Below, piece by piece: positions 8,724-18,782 of a DNA stretch of 44,609 nt; within the stretch, counting starts at the first letter, position 1, and every line of letters starts with the position of its first letter. The DNA lies in contig JAUNVL010000012.1 of assembly GCA_030537675.1 (NCBI GenBank), positions 1-44,609 on the forward strand, given 5' to 3'. The notes under the pieces are model-generated. The model had not been told where the DNA came from and did no database searches. It saw only the letters and a list, made by a program, of their open reading frames with translations. The position numbers and the translations under genes are program-made. This DNA is from Propionibacteriaceae bacterium. GTDB taxonomy: Bacteria; Actinomycetota; Actinomycetes; Propionibacteriales; Propionibacteriaceae.

Positions 8724-9683
8724 ATGCAGTCGTTTTCGGACGTGCACGATCCGGTCATGTGTGACCGGATCGTTGAACTGTTGCGTCCTGCACTCACCCG
8801 TCCCGGCGCCATCTACGTGGACGCCACCCTCGGTTTGGCGGGCCACGCTCGAGCCATTCTCGAGGCGTTCCCGGAAGCCAGCCTCATCGGCATCGACCGC
8901 GACCTCGACGCCCACGAAGTGGCCACGCAACGCCTTGGCGCGCTGGCGGAGCGGGCGACACTCGTCCATGCCGTGTACGACGAATTACCCGAGATCCTCG
9001 AGGACCTCGGGATCAGCCATGTCGACGCCATCCTCATGGATCTGGGGCTCTCATCGCTCCAGATCGACCGCACCGAACGTGGCTTCGCCTACAGCGTCGA
9101 TTCCCCGCTGGACATGCGGATGGACGCGGTCGACGGCCCCACCGCAGCCGATGTGCTCAACACGTATGAGCCCGGTCACCTGGTACGTATCCTCAGACGA
9201 TTCGGCGAGGAACGCTTCGCGGACCGGATCGTGCGATCTGTCGTGGCTGAGCGCGCCGTTGAACCCTTCACCCGATCCGGCAGGCTCGTCGACGTGATCT
9301 CCGCCGCCATCCCCGCAGCCGCACGATATTCAGGCGGTCATCCTGCCAAAAGAACCTTCCAGGCGTTGCGGATCGAGGTCAACCGGGAACTCGAAGCGCT
9401 GGAGGGTGCGGTGCCCGCCGCGCTGAGCGCACTGGGGGTCGGCGGTCGACTGGCGGTGTTGTCCTACCATTCGCTGGAGGACCGTTTGGTGAAACACGCG
9501 TTCGCAGCACTTGCCACCGACCGGGCACCACGTAACATGCCGGTGGTTCCGCACCACCTGACCGCTGAACTACGCCTCATCACCAAGGGGGCGGAACGAC
9601 CCGAGGACGATGAAGTGGCATCGAATCCAAGGGCCGCATCCGCCCGGCTACGAGTTGCAGAACGAACGAGGGAAACATCATGA
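8724..9683 (+). CDS. rsmH: 16S rRNA (cytosine(1402)-N4)-methyltransferase RsmH
   Basis: S-adenosylmethionine-dependent methyltransferase that modifies C1402 in the ribosomal decoding centre (also called MraW), 319 residues. Visible motifs: [13 protein letters not shown] at the N-terminus, the SAM-binding [15 protein letters not shown] (more usually T-x-G-x-GGH), [16 protein letters not shown], the substrate-domain motif [15 protein letters not shown] and [15 protein letters not shown] 8724 is chosen because GAGGGG lies about 5 bp upstream; an in-frame ATG at 8706 adds only six residues. The open frame extends back into mraZ, but that part shows no homology. Its stop overlaps the ftsL start (ATGA). 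Confidence 0.96.
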   Translation: MQSFSDVHDPVMCDRIVELLRPALTRPGAIYVDATLGLAGHARAILEAFPEASLIGIDRDLDAHEVATQRLGALAERATLVHAVYDELPEILEDLGISHVDAILMDLGLSSLQIDRTERGFAYSVDSPLDMRMDAVDGPTAADVLNTYEPGHLVRILRRFGEERFADRIVRSVVAERAVEPFTRSGRLVDVISAAIPAAARYSGGHPAKRTFQALRIEVNRELEALEGAVPAALSALGVGGRLAVLSYHSLEDRLVKHAFAALATDRAPRNMPVVPHHLTAELRLITKGAERPEDDEVASNPRAASARLRVAERTRETS

Positions 9684-10174
9684 GCGCACAGGTCTCGTTC
9701 TCTTCCATTGAGCACGAGAAGGCACGTCCGAGACTGACTTTGGTCCCGCAGATGCGCTCGACCATCTCCACCGTCGGTTTCGCGTTGATCATCATGACCC
9801 TCGTGGCACTGGGGATGGGCGTCGTGATGGTGGTCACCACCTCAGTGGCGGCCCAGTCCAAGGAACTTTCGACCCTTCGCGTCGAGGCGACGCAACTCGA
9901 TTACCGGGCCGCCGCCCTCACCACCGAACTGCAGAGAACCTCCAGCACCGCCATGCTGGCCTTCAGGGCTTCCGAGCTTGGCATGGCGCCCAACACGCAC
10001 CCGGCGTTCATCCGCCTCTCCGACGGCGCGATTCTCGGTGATCCCCAGAAGGTGACCGGGAACGAGGCCCCGTACCTGACGCGTCCGCCGAAGACGCCGG
10101 CTGTCAGCTCACTGGGAGCGGGCGACGCAGCGGTTCAGCAGAGTCTTCCCGTGGCAGCGGGAACCGACCAGTGA
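9680..10174 (+). CDS. ftsL: Cell division protein FtsL
   Basis: Small bitopic division protein, 164 residues, expected to form a complex with FtsQ and DivIC/FtsB that activates FtsW-FtsI. The cytoplasmic N-terminus is about 30 residues. One membrane helix follows (about 31-53, [21 protein letters not shown]), then a short coiled coil ([27 protein letters not shown]) and the FtsL-like segment [12 protein letters not shown]. The tail is low complexity. Sequence alone is weak evidence for this fast-evolving family, but position between rsmH and ftsI is characteristic. It overlaps both neighbours by 4 bp (ATGA and GTGA). Confidence 0.88.
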   Translation: MSAQVSFSSIEHEKARPRLTLVPQMRSTISTVGFALIIMTLVALGMGVVMVVTTSVAAQSKELSTLRVEATQLDYRAAALTTELQRTSSTAMLAFRASELGMAPNTHPAFIRLSDGAILGDPQKVTGNEAPYLTRPPKTPAVSSLGAGDAAVQQSLPVAAGTDQ

Positions 10175-12045
10175 GCGGGGCCACTCAGCATCCTTCTGCG
10201 CGCAAGTATCGACGCAGCTGGCAGCTCCCACTGGGCCGCTCGGCACTGCGCATCCGCGTGTTCATGGTGGTGGTGGCCATGTTGGTGGTGGTGTGCGTCG
10301 GCCGGGCGTTCCAGCTGCAGGCCATCGACGCGGAGGCGTTCGCGGACCAGGCAGCCAGCAAGATGCAGTTCACCCGCGAACTCCCAGCGACCCGCGGCAC
10401 GATCACCGACCGCAACGGGGTGGTGCTGGCGGCAACCGAGCCAGCCATGATGATCACTGTGGATCCGGACATGGTCCTGACCAACGGTGCCGACAAGCGC
10501 TACCCGATGAGCGACAGGAAGAAGGCCGAGGCCGAGGCTGCCCCGGCCGCCGTCGACGAGATCCTCACCCGCCACCTCGGCGGCAAGCCGGGTACTTTCC
10601 TGCCCGTCTTCGACAGGTTGAAGGCTGACGGGTCACGTTCACGCTACGAGGTCATCGAGCGTCGGGTCCCCGCCCAGACGTGGGTCGAGATCCAGAACGA
10701 CATGCAGCGCGGGATGGATGGCGACTACAAACAGCCGTGGCATGGACTCTTCGCCCAGTCGGATCCCATTCGCACCTATCCCAACCGCACGCTCGCGAGC
10801 AACGTGCTGGGCTTCGTCAACGGTGATGGGCTGGGCGTCGCAGGGCTTGAGGGCGCACTGCAGGACGAACTGGACGGTGAATCCGGTAAGAGCGTCTACG
10901 ACTCGTCACGCTATGGTCGCATTCCTCTGGGCACCAACGTCCTGACCCCGCCGGTCAACGGCGTCAACTACGAACTGACCCTTGACAGCGACCTGCAGTG
11001 GGTGGCGGAGCAGGCGCTGGCGGGCGGCATGGAGGACGCAGGCGCCACGACGGGCATGGCGCTCGTCATGAACGTGCACACGGGCGAACTGCTCGCGCTG
11101 GCCAACGGGCCCTCCTTTGATTCCAGCTCGCCCGGCTCTGCAGAAAGCAGTGACCTCGGCAACCGCGCCGTCACCGACGCCTACGAGCCGGGGTCGGTGC
11201 AGAAGGTGCTGACCATGGCGGCGCTGGCCGACGCGAAGCTCGTGACCCCGGACACCGAAGTGGTCATCCCGCCAGAGATCGCCTCCGGCGGTCGCATGGT
11301 CCGCGACGCATTCAGCCATGGCACCATCAACCTGACCGCACGTGGGGTGATCGCCCAGTCCTCCAACATCGGCACCATCCAGTTGAGTCGACTCATGCCC
11401 AAGGACCGGCTCAGCGCCTACCTCACCGAGTTCGGTCTGGGGAGCAAACCGGGAAGCGGGCTGCCGGGCGAAACCTCCGGAACCGTACCGGGCGGCGACA
11501 TGGCCGATTACACCCGGGACCAGATCTCGTTCGGCCAGGGCCTGTCCGTGTCCGCCGTGCAAATGTCTGCCGCCGTCGCGGCCGCCGTCAATGGGGGCGT
11601 CTACCACCAGCCGACCATCATCAAGTCGGCCGTACGTGCGGACGGCACTCCATTCGAACTACCGGAGCCAGCGCAGCGCAGGGTCGTCTCCGAGGAGGCG
11701 TCCACAGCTGTCGTGGAAATGATGGAGTCTGTCGTTTCGCAGGTGGGCAACGGCACCAGAGCCATCCCTGGCTACCGCACCGCCGGCAAGTCGGGCACGT
11801 CGCAGCGCTTCGACCCGACGTGCAAGTGCTACGACGGCTACACCGCTTCCTTCGTTGGTGTCGCCCCGGCGGAGGACCCGCAACTGCTGGTCTACGTCGT
11901 GCTGGACGAGCCGACGAACGGCAATCTCGGCAGCAAGTTGGCACTGCCCGTGGTGAACGACATCCTGCAGGCTGCCCTGCCCCGGTACAACGTCCTGCCG
12001 TCCACCACGCCCGCGCCGGAAAAGCCGCTCACGTTTGGTGAATGA
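10171..12045 (+). CDS. ftsI: Septal peptidoglycan transpeptidase FtsI (class B penicillin-binding protein)
   Basis: D,D-transpeptidase that cross-links septal peptidoglycan with its polymerase partner FtsW, 624 residues. One N-terminal membrane anchor (about 27-47), a dimerisation/pedestal domain (RGTITDRNGVVLA onward) and a C-terminal transpeptidase domain. Active-site motifs are Ser342-x-x-Lys345 (read as SVQK), SSN at 397-399 and KSGT at 540-543. The serine tetrad more often has a T or N before F/Y-K, and KTG is more usual than KSG, but all catalytic residues are present. DPTCKCYDGYTASFVG places two cysteines just after KSGT. It starts at a GTG overlapping the ftsL stop and ends 1 bp before murE. 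Confidence 0.95.
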   Translation: MSGATQHPSARKYRRSWQLPLGRSALRIRVFMVVVAMLVVVCVGRAFQLQAIDAEAFADQAASKMQFTRELPATRGTITDRNGVVLAATEPAMMITVDPDMVLTNGADKRYPMSDRKKAEAEAAPAAVDEILTRHLGGKPGTFLPVFDRLKADGSRSRYEVIERRVPAQTWVEIQNDMQRGMDGDYKQPWHGLFAQSDPIRTYPNRTLASNVLGFVNGDGLGVAGLEGALQDELDGESGKSVYDSSRYGRIPLGTNVLTPPVNGVNYELTLDSDLQWVAEQALAGGMEDAGATTGMALVMNVHTGELLALANGPSFDSSSPGSAESSDLGNRAVTDAYEPGSVQKVLTMAALADAKLVTPDTEVVIPPEIASGGRMVRDAFSHGTINLTARGVIAQSSNIGTIQLSRLMPKDRLSAYLTEFGLGSKPGSGLPGETSGTVPGGDMADYTRDQISFGQGLSVSAVQMSAAVAAAVNGGVYHQPTIIKSAVRADGTPFELPEPAQRRVVSEEASTAVVEMMESVVSQVGNGTRAIPGYRTAGKSGTSQRFDPTCKCYDGYTASFVGVAPAEDPQLLVYVVLDEPTNGNLGSKLALPVVNDILQAALPRYNVLPSTTPAPEKPLTFGE

Positions 12046-12046
12046 C

Positions 12047-13573
12047 ATGACAGCCCTGCGCCCATCGCATCCCCACCCCGCCCCGCTGACCGAACTGGTC
12101 GCGGGGCTCGGCCTGTCCGGCGACACTGACTCGGAAACACTCATCCATGACATCACGCTGGATTCCCGAGACGCTGTCCCGGGCTCACTGTGGGTGGCGC
12201 TGCCGGGCAGGGGTGCCCACGGTGCGTCGTACGCCGGTCCTGCCCTGCGCTGTGGCGTCTCTGCCATCCTGACCGACCGCGACGGCGCTGCAGTCCTGGG
12301 GGACGTGGGCGTTCCGGTCTGCATCTCGGATGTGCTTCGGAAAGACATGGGCGAGGTCGCGGCAAGAGTTTTCGGGCATCCGGCCGGGAAGATGCTGACG
12401 ATGGGTGTCACCGGCACCAACGGCAAGACCACCACGGTGGCGCTGCTGGAAGCTGCCCTGGCAAGCGCAGGGCGGCGCATCGGCACCATCGGCACCATCG
12501 GCTTCAGGCTTGACGGTGAGAATCTTCCCTCTGCCCGCTCGACGGTGACCACGCCGGAATCGCCGGACCTGCAGGCACTGCTGGCCGTGATGGCGGAGCG
12601 CGGCGCCGACACCGTTGCCCTGGAGGTTTCCAGCCATGCCATGGTCCTGGAGCGGGTCACCGGCACGGTGCTGGACGTTTCCGGCTTCCTCAACCTCGGC
12701 ATGGACCACATGGACTTCCACGGGGACCAGGAGAACTACTTCGAGGCCAAGGCCGGATTGTTCACACCCGAGCACACCCGTGCCGCGGTCTGCTGGGTGG
12801 ATGACGAGCATGGCGCCAGGATCGCTGAACGTGCACGCAGGGCAGGACTCCGCGTGGTGACGGTGGGCAGCAGCGACGACGTGGACGTGCAACTCATCGA
12901 CTGGCAACCCGTGAAGCCGTTGGGCGGGCGTGCCAGCATCCGTCTGCACGGCCGCCCCGTCGCTCTGGAGATTGCCCTGCCCGGCAGGCACAACATGATC
13001 GACGCCACGCTGGCGCTGGCCATGGCGGAGTGCGTCGGTGTCCCCGTCGACGATGCGCTCGTGGGGCTGCGCAGCGCCCAGGTACCGGGCCGGATGCAGC
13101 TGCTGGAGCTGACATCGGATGCACCTTCCGTCATCATCGACTTCGCCCACACACCGCAGGCTGTTGCGGCGTCACTGGACGCACTGGCGCAGTCGTTCGA
13201 GCACGTCATCACGGTGCTGGGCTGCGGCGGCGACCGGGACCGCGAGAAGCGCCCCCGGATGGGGCTGGCTGCCGCCGAGCGGTCCGACCTGCTGGTGGTC
13301 ACGGATGACAATCCGCGCACGGAGGACCCGGCGACGATCCGCCGTGCGATGCTCTCAGGGATCACCTCGGCACGTGGCGAGGTGGTGGAGGTCGCTGGGC
13401 GACGCCGCGCCATCGAGCATGCTCTCACGGTGGCCACCGCCGATAGTGTGGTGGCGATTCTCGGCAAGGGTCACGAGCATGGACAGCAGATCGGGCATGA
13501 CGTGATTGACTTTGACGACGGCGTTGAAGCGCGCCGTGCATGGTTCACGATCACGGAAGGACGCCCTCGATGA
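12047..13573 (+). CDS. murE: UDP-MurNAc-tripeptide synthetase MurE (diaminopimelate-adding)
   Basis: Cytoplasmic Mur ligase adding the third residue of the peptidoglycan stem peptide, 508 residues from ATG 12047. The ATP-binding GTNGKTT has its lysine at residue 127. The central domain contains EVSSHAM and NLGMDHMDFHG. The specificity motif is DNPR (421-424), the form associated with diaminopimelate rather than lysine. LL- versus meso-diaminopimelate cannot be told from this motif. The start lies 1 bp after the ftsI stop; in-frame GTG 12038 is an alternative that would overlap ftsI. It overlaps murF by 4 bp (ATGA). Confidence 0.95.
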   Translation: MTALRPSHPHPAPLTELVAGLGLSGDTDSETLIHDITLDSRDAVPGSLWVALPGRGAHGASYAGPALRCGVSAILTDRDGAAVLGDVGVPVCISDVLRKDMGEVAARVFGHPAGKMLTMGVTGTNGKTTTVALLEAALASAGRRIGTIGTIGFRLDGENLPSARSTVTTPESPDLQALLAVMAERGADTVALEVSSHAMVLERVTGTVLDVSGFLNLGMDHMDFHGDQENYFEAKAGLFTPEHTRAAVCWVDDEHGARIAERARRAGLRVVTVGSSDDVDVQLIDWQPVKPLGGRASIRLHGRPVALEIALPGRHNMIDATLALAMAECVGVPVDDALVGLRSAQVPGRMQLLELTSDAPSVIIDFAHTPQAVAASLDALAQSFEHVITVLGCGGDRDREKRPRMGLAAAERSDLLVVTDDNPRTEDPATIRRAMLSGITSARGEVVEVAGRRRAIEHALTVATADSVVAILGKGHEHGQQIGHDVIDFDDGVEARRAWFTITEGRPR

Positions 13574-14994
13574 GACCTCGCATGCTCTCGGAACTGGTGG
13601 GGCTGATGAGCCCGTCACCCTCGGAGGTCTTCGGCGACGACGTCCTCGTGGGCCCCGACGTGGTCCTGGACAACCGCTCCGCCACGCCCGGCGCAGTCTT
13701 CGTCGCCCTCCCCGGTGAACGCGTCGACGGCCATGACTTTGCGCCCCAAGCCGTCTCGGCCGGCGCGGCAGCGGTCCTCGGGAACCACTCCACGGACACC
13801 GACGTCCCCCACCTCCTCGTCTCCGACACCGTCGCCGGGCTCTCGGCCCTGGCACGCGGACTCGTGGCCGAGGCGAGGGCGCGCGGCATGGTGAGTGTGG
13901 GAATCACGGGATCCTCCGGCAAGACCAGCACCAAGGACCTCATCGCCCAGATACTGGAGCGCGCAGGCACCACCGTGGCGCCGGTGGGCAGCCAGAACAA
14001 CGAGATCGGGGTGCCGTTGACGGCATGCCGGATCGATGACGACACCATGTTTCTCGTCAGTGAGATGGGTGCCCGTGGCATCGGCCACATCGCCTGGCTC
14101 ACCTCGCTCGTCCCGCTGGACGTGGCCGTCGTCCTCAACGTGGGCTCCGCGCACGTCGGCGAATTCGGTGGGCTGGAGCAGACTGCCATGGCCAAGGGTG
14201 AGCTCGTCGAGGCGCTGGGGGAGGGCGGCTGGGCCGTGCTCAACGGTGACGACGAGGCAATCACCCCCATGAGCACCCGCACCCGGGCGCGTCTCGCCTG
14301 GTTCGGCGAGGGCGAGCTGCCCGAGGGAGACCTGCACGTGCACGCCCGGCATGTGAGGATGGGTCCGCTCAGCCAGCCCGGCTTCGAGCTGGTCGCCAGG
14401 CGCGGTGAGGTTGAGGAGTCGGCCCAGGTGCAATTGCGAGTGGTCGGACGCCACCAGGTCTCCAATGCCCTGGCCGCCGCGGCAGCTGCCATCGTCTGCG
14501 ACGTCCCGCTGGCTGAGGTGGCTGAGGCGCTCAGCGCCGCCCAGCAGCGTTCCAGCTGGCGCATGGACCTGCGAACGCGCGCCGATGGGGTGCTGATCCT
14601 GAACGACGCCTACAACGCCAACCCGGACTCCATGGCCGCAGCCCTGCGCACCGCCGCGGAACTGGTCCAGTTCCAGCGTGCGGAACACTCGGGTGCCCGG
14701 GTGATTGCCGTGTTGGGCGACATGCTCGAACTGGGGCCACTGGCTGCCAAGGCACATGTGGCCCTCGGTCGGCTGGCCGGGGACCTCGGAGTGGACGAGG
14801 TCCTGGCCGTCGGCGAGTACGCCGAACAGATGTGCGAAGGCGCCCGACTCGAGGGCGTCGCGGCCCGAACATGCCACCGCGACGACGTGGTGGACCGGCT
14901 GGCGCTGCGGGCCGGAGACGTGGTGCTCGTCAAGGGCTCCCGCGGTGTGGGACTTGAAGCTGTGGCGAATGCCCTGACGGAGGACAACTCATGA
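13570..14994 (+). CDS. murF: UDP-MurNAc-tripeptide:D-Ala-D-Ala ligase MurF
   Basis: Last cytoplasmic Mur ligase, joining D-Ala-D-Ala to the tripeptide precursor, 474 residues. The P-loop GSSGKTSTKD has its lysine at residue 118. Other family features are SQNNEIGVPLTAC, EMGARGIGHIAWL, NVGSAHVGEFG, the carbamate-region LNGDDEA and the C-terminal LNDAYNANPDSM. The ATG at 13570 overlaps the murE stop and has GGAAGGA upstream; an in-frame ATG 30 bp earlier lies inside murE. It overlaps mraY by 4 bp. Confidence 0.96.
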   Translation: MRPRMLSELVGLMSPSPSEVFGDDVLVGPDVVLDNRSATPGAVFVALPGERVDGHDFAPQAVSAGAAAVLGNHSTDTDVPHLLVSDTVAGLSALARGLVAEARARGMVSVGITGSSGKTSTKDLIAQILERAGTTVAPVGSQNNEIGVPLTACRIDDDTMFLVSEMGARGIGHIAWLTSLVPLDVAVVLNVGSAHVGEFGGLEQTAMAKGELVEALGEGGWAVLNGDDEAITPMSTRTRARLAWFGEGELPEGDLHVHARHVRMGPLSQPGFELVARRGEVEESAQVQLRVVGRHQVSNALAAAAAAIVCDVPLAEVAEALSAAQQRSSWRMDLRTRADGVLILNDAYNANPDSMAAALRTAAELVQFQRAEHSGARVIAVLGDMLELGPLAAKAHVALGRLAGDLGVDEVLAVGEYAEQMCEGARLEGVAARTCHRDDVVDRLALRAGDVVLVKGSRGVGLEAVANALTEDNS

Positions 14995-16058
14995 TCAACA
15001 TTGTCATGGCAGGAGGTCTGTCCCTGATCCTTACGCTCATCGGGACACCCCAGCTGATCAAGTTCCTGACTGCCAAGCAGTACGGGCAGTTCATCCGGGA
15101 GGACGGACCCAAGGAGCACCTCCTCAAACGCGGCACCCCCACCATGGGTGGCATCGTCATCGTGCTGGCCACGCTGCTGGCCTACTTCGTCACGCACCTT
15201 CTCAGGTGGACCGCCCCGAGCCTCTCAGCGATGCTGGTACTGGGTTTGATGACGGCGCTCGGCGTCCTCGGCTTCCTCGACGACTGGGCCAAGATCAGCC
15301 AGGAACGATCTCTCGGCCTCACAGCCCGCGGCAAGCTGATCGGGCAGTTCGTGATTGGCGCCACGTTCGCGGTGCTCGCACTCAGTTTTCCCAACGAGCG
15401 GGGGCTGAGACCGGCCTCGCAGTTCATCTCCTTCCTGCGTGACATCTCCTGGCTGCATCTGCCGTTCATTCTGGCTGTCATCTGGATCCTCTTCCTCGTG
15501 ATGGCGTGGTCCAATGCCGTGAACCTCACCGATGGCCTCGACGGTCTGGCGGCCGGCAGCGCCACCCTGGTGTTCGCCGCCTTCGCCATCGTCAACATCT
15601 GGCAGTTCAACCAGTGGTGCGAGCGCACATCCACCGCCGGACCCCGGTGTTACGAAGTCCGTGACCCCTACGACGTGGCCGTCGTGGCGATGGCGTTGGC
15701 AGGGGCATGTTTCGGGTTCCTCTGGTGGAATGCGAAGCCGGCCAAGATTTTCATGGGCGACACCGGATCCATGGCGCTCGGAGGTGCGCTGGCTGGCCTG
15801 TCGGTCGTGAGCCGCACCGAACTCCTGCTGGTCATCATGGGCTTCCTGTTCGTCATGGAGGCAGGCTCCGTCACCCTGCAGGTGGCCTACTTCAAGGCGA
15901 CGCGCGGCAAACGCATCTTCAAGATGTCACCCATCCACCACCACTTCGAGTTGCTCGGGTGGCAGGAAGTCACCGTCACCATCCGCTTCTGGATCATCAG
16001 CGGCATCTGCGTGGCAGCGGGGCTTGGCATTTTCTACGGACAGTGGGTGACCGGATAA
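14991..16058 (+). CDS. mraY: Phospho-MurNAc-pentapeptide transferase MraY
   Basis: Polytopic membrane enzyme that transfers phospho-MurNAc-pentapeptide to undecaprenyl phosphate, giving lipid I. The protein has 355 residues and about ten membrane helices. Family motifs are [11 protein letters not shown], the aspartate-rich [35 protein letters not shown] and [13 protein letters not shown], the last carrying the histidine cluster. AGGAGG-like sequence (GGAGGA) precedes the ATG. The start overlaps murF (ATGA) and the stop shares one base with murD (TAATG), so expression is likely coupled. Confidence 0.97.
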   Translation: MINIVMAGGLSLILTLIGTPQLIKFLTAKQYGQFIREDGPKEHLLKRGTPTMGGIVIVLATLLAYFVTHLLRWTAPSLSAMLVLGLMTALGVLGFLDDWAKISQERSLGLTARGKLIGQFVIGATFAVLALSFPNERGLRPASQFISFLRDISWLHLPFILAVIWILFLVMAWSNAVNLTDGLDGLAAGSATLVFAAFAIVNIWQFNQWCERTSTAGPRCYEVRDPYDVAVVAMALAGACFGFLWWNAKPAKIFMGDTGSMALGGALAGLSVVSRTELLLVIMGFLFVMEAGSVTLQVAYFKATRGKRIFKMSPIHHHFELLGWQEVTVTIRFWIISGICVAAGLGIFYGQWVTG

Positions 16059-17524
16059 TGACGAAGGAATGGATGGCCACGGCGGACCGGCTGAGTGACT
16101 GGCCCTCTGCCACGGTCGTGGTCGCGGGACTGGGGATCTCGGGCTTCGCGGCCGCGGACGGACTCCTGTCGCTCGGCGCAAGGATCATCGTGCTCGACGA
16201 GTCGGAGGCCCACGCGGAGAAGGCGGGCCTGCTGGAGATGCTGGATGTCACCGTACGGCTGGGGGCAGGGGCCACCGCGGTGCTGCCGGACGACGTGGAC
16301 CTCGTGGTCACCTCACCCGGCTGGCGCCCCACCGCACCCCTGCTGCTGCAGGCAGCGGAGCGCGGCATCCCCGTGTGGGGCGAAACCGAACTCGCGTGGC
16401 GGATGATGCACCCGGACAGGGTCGTGCCCTGGCTGGCGGTCACCGGTACCAACGGCAAGACCACCACCACCCAGATGCTGGAATCGATGCTCAGGGCCGG
16501 GGGCCTCACCACAGCCGCCGTCGGCAACATCGGGCGGCCCATCGTGGAGGCCATCCTGGACGACACCCCCTACGACGTGCTCGCCGTGGAACTCTCCAGC
16601 TTCCAACTCCACTGGATGCACACCGTCGAGATGCACTCGGCAGCCGTGCTGAACCTGCACGCGGATCATCTCGAGTGGTATGACGCAGAGGACGGTTTCG
16701 AGCGCTACGTTGCCGACAAGGCCAAGATCTACCACGGCGTCCGCCACGCGGCCATCTACAACGTGGCCGAGCCCGCCACCGAGAAACTGGTCGAGGAGGC
16801 CGAAGTCACCGAAGGTGCACGCGCCATCGGATTCACCACGGGCATCCCTGCTCCGAGCATGCTCGGGGTGGTCGACGACCTCATCGTGGACCGGGCCTTC
16901 GTCGCGCAGCGCAGGGACTCGGCCCTGGAACTGGCGAAGCTCTCCGACGTGACACCGTACGCGCCCCACAACGTCGAGAATGCGCTGGCAGCAGCAGCCC
17001 TGGCACGCAGCTTTGGCGTCTCGGCCAAGGCCATCGCCCAGGGGCTGCAGGACCTCGAACTCGCGGGCCACCGGATCCAGAGCGTTGCCACCGTCGACGG
17101 CATCACCTGGGTCGATGACTCCAAGGCCACCAACCCCCACGCTGCCAACTCGGCCATGTGTGCGTTCCCCTCCTTCGTGTGGATCGCCGGCGGCCAGGCC
17201 AAAGGCACCACCTTCGACACCCTCGTCGAGGAGCACGCGGCCCAGATGAAGGGGGCCGTCGTGATCGGCGTGGACAGGGACCTGGTGGCCGCAGCACTTT
17301 CCCGACACGCCCCGGATGTCCCCGTCCACGTGCTCGACTCGACGGAAGCTGGGGTCATGGATGACGTCGTGGCGCTGGCTGCCCAGCTCGCGAGCGAAGG
17401 AGACGTCGTGCTGCTGTCCCCGGGATGCGCCAGCCTCGACATGTTCACCGGCTACGACGACCGTGGCGAACAGTTCTCCGACGCAGTGCGCCGACACCTT
17501 CACCTGACCGACAACGACCACTGA
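16058..17524 (+). CDS. murD: UDP-MurNAc-L-alanine:D-glutamate ligase MurD
   Basis: Cytoplasmic Mur ligase adding D-glutamate, 488 residues. The N-terminal UDP-binding Rossmann segment is [17 protein letters not shown]. The P-loop [13 protein letters not shown] has its lysine at residue 134. [20 protein letters not shown], and the C-terminal [13 protein letters not shown] and [11 protein letters not shown] are typical of MurD. The start is the ATG sharing one base with the mraY stop; the open frame continues far upstream inside mraY but shows no MurD homology there. It is followed by the only internal gap (16 bp) in the rsmH-ftsQ series. Confidence 0.96.
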   Translation: MTKEWMATADRLSDWPSATVVVAGLGISGFAAADGLLSLGARIIVLDESEAHAEKAGLLEMLDVTVRLGAGATAVLPDDVDLVVTSPGWRPTAPLLLQAAERGIPVWGETELAWRMMHPDRVVPWLAVTGTNGKTTTTQMLESMLRAGGLTTAAVGNIGRPIVEAILDDTPYDVLAVELSSFQLHWMHTVEMHSAAVLNLHADHLEWYDAEDGFERYVADKAKIYHGVRHAAIYNVAEPATEKLVEEAEVTEGARAIGFTTGIPAPSMLGVVDDLIVDRAFVAQRRDSALELAKLSDVTPYAPHNVENALAAAALARSFGVSAKAIAQGLQDLELAGHRIQSVATVDGITWVDDSKATNPHAANSAMCAFPSFVWIAGGQAKGTTFDTLVEEHAAQMKGAVVIGVDRDLVAAALSRHAPDVPVHVLDSTEAGVMDDVVALAAQLASEGDVVLLSPGCASLDMFTGYDDRGEQFSDAVRRHLHLTDNDH

Positions 17525-17540
17525 GATCCTGGGGGACATC

Positions 17541-18782
17541 ATGGCCATCGCGAACGACACCGCAGCACCGCCGAAGGCATCGGCGGCACCGACGGGCGTC
17601 CGCGCGCTGGTTGCCTCTCCCATGGCGGACACCTACATGGTGACGTTCGCCGTCACCATCCTCTGCGCCATCGGGGCCATGATGGTGCTCTCGGCTTCGT
17701 CCGTGCTGGCGCAGGCGGGCAACCGCTCCCCGTACTACTACGCCTCGCGCCAGATGATCTTCATGGCCATCGGTGTGACCGGGGCGTTCGTGATCAGCCG
17801 CGTGAACCCGCGGCTCCTGCAGCGCATGGGATGGCTCGGCTGGGGCCTGTCGATGCTCGGACTCCTGCTGGTGCTCAGCCCATTGGGCCACAGTGTCAAC
17901 GGCAACCAGAACTGGATCTTCATCGCTGGCTTCACCTTCCAGCCATCAGAATTCGCCAAGCTGGGCCTGATCATCTGGGCCGGTGCCGTGTGGCAGACCA
18001 AGCGCGGGAGACTCCACGAGGTGGCGCAGCTCCTGGTGCCCTTCATCCCCGGTGCAGGCCTGCTGCTGGCTCTCATCCTCGCCGGCCGTGACCTGGGCAC
18101 CGGCATCATCGTGGGCATCATCATCGTCTCCCTGCTGTTCTTCATCGGCACGTCGATGCGCGTCCTTGCCCCCGCCGCGCTGGTGGGCATCACCGGCGCC
18201 ATCCTGCTCGTCATCGGCTCCGGGAACCGCATGGCGAGGATGAAGGTGTTCTTCGATCCCTCGTCCAACACGGACCTGTCCTCACAGCCCATGGCTGCGG
18301 TGTACGCGTTGGCCTCCGGTGGTTGGTGGGGTCTGGGCCTCGGTGCCAGCAAGCAGAAATGGGGTGGCCTCAAGGACGCAGCGCACACCGACTTCATCTT
18401 CGCCGTGATCGGTGAGGAACTCGGGTTGTTCGGTGTCCTGGTGGTCATCGCCATGTTCGCGCTGCTGGCGCGTTCCGGCTTCTCCATCGCGCTGCACTCG
18501 GACCGGATCTTCAACCGCGTCGTTGCCTCAGGCATCACGGCGTGGTTGCTGGCGCAGGGAATCATCAACATCATGGTGGTCATGCACCTGCTCCCCGTCC
18601 TCGGTATTCCGTTGCCCTTCCTCTCCTCCGGTGGTTCGGCGCTGATGGCCAACCTGCTGGCGGTGGGCGTACTGCTCGCCTGCGCACGGGACACCCCGGA
18701 TGCGCGCAGGTACCTCGCTGCCAGGAAGCGCACCGCCAGGCCGCGCATGACGAGCATCCTCGCGGCCGGCAGGTCCCGATGA
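17541..18782 (+). CDS. ftsW: Septal peptidoglycan polymerase FtsW (SEDS family)
   Basis: SEDS-family glycosyltransferase that polymerises lipid II at the septum together with FtsI, 413 residues and about ten membrane helices. Motifs: NGNQNWI, FQPSEFAKL, LAGRDLGTGI, SGGWWGLGLGASKQKWGGL, HTDFIFAVIGEELGL and the C-terminal GIPLPFLSSGGSALMANL. The start ATG is preceded by GGGGGA about 4 bp upstream, and the basic C-terminal tail (RKRTARPRM) is cytoplasmic. It overlaps murG by 4 bp. RodA is the homologous alternative, but the dcw location beside murD and murG supports FtsW. Confidence 0.95.
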   Translation: MAIANDTAAPPKASAAPTGVRALVASPMADTYMVTFAVTILCAIGAMMVLSASSVLAQAGNRSPYYYASRQMIFMAIGVTGAFVISRVNPRLLQRMGWLGWGLSMLGLLLVLSPLGHSVNGNQNWIFIAGFTFQPSEFAKLGLIIWAGAVWQTKRGRLHEVAQLLVPFIPGAGLLLALILAGRDLGTGIIVGIIIVSLLFFIGTSMRVLAPAALVGITGAILLVIGSGNRMARMKVFFDPSSNTDLSSQPMAAVYALASGGWWGLGLGASKQKWGGLKDAAHTDFIFAVIGEELGLFGVLVVIAMFALLARSGFSIALHSDRIFNRVVASGITAWLLAQGIINIMVVMHLLPVLGIPLPFLSSGGSALMANLLAVGVLLACARDTPDARRYLAARKRTARPRMTSILAAGRSR

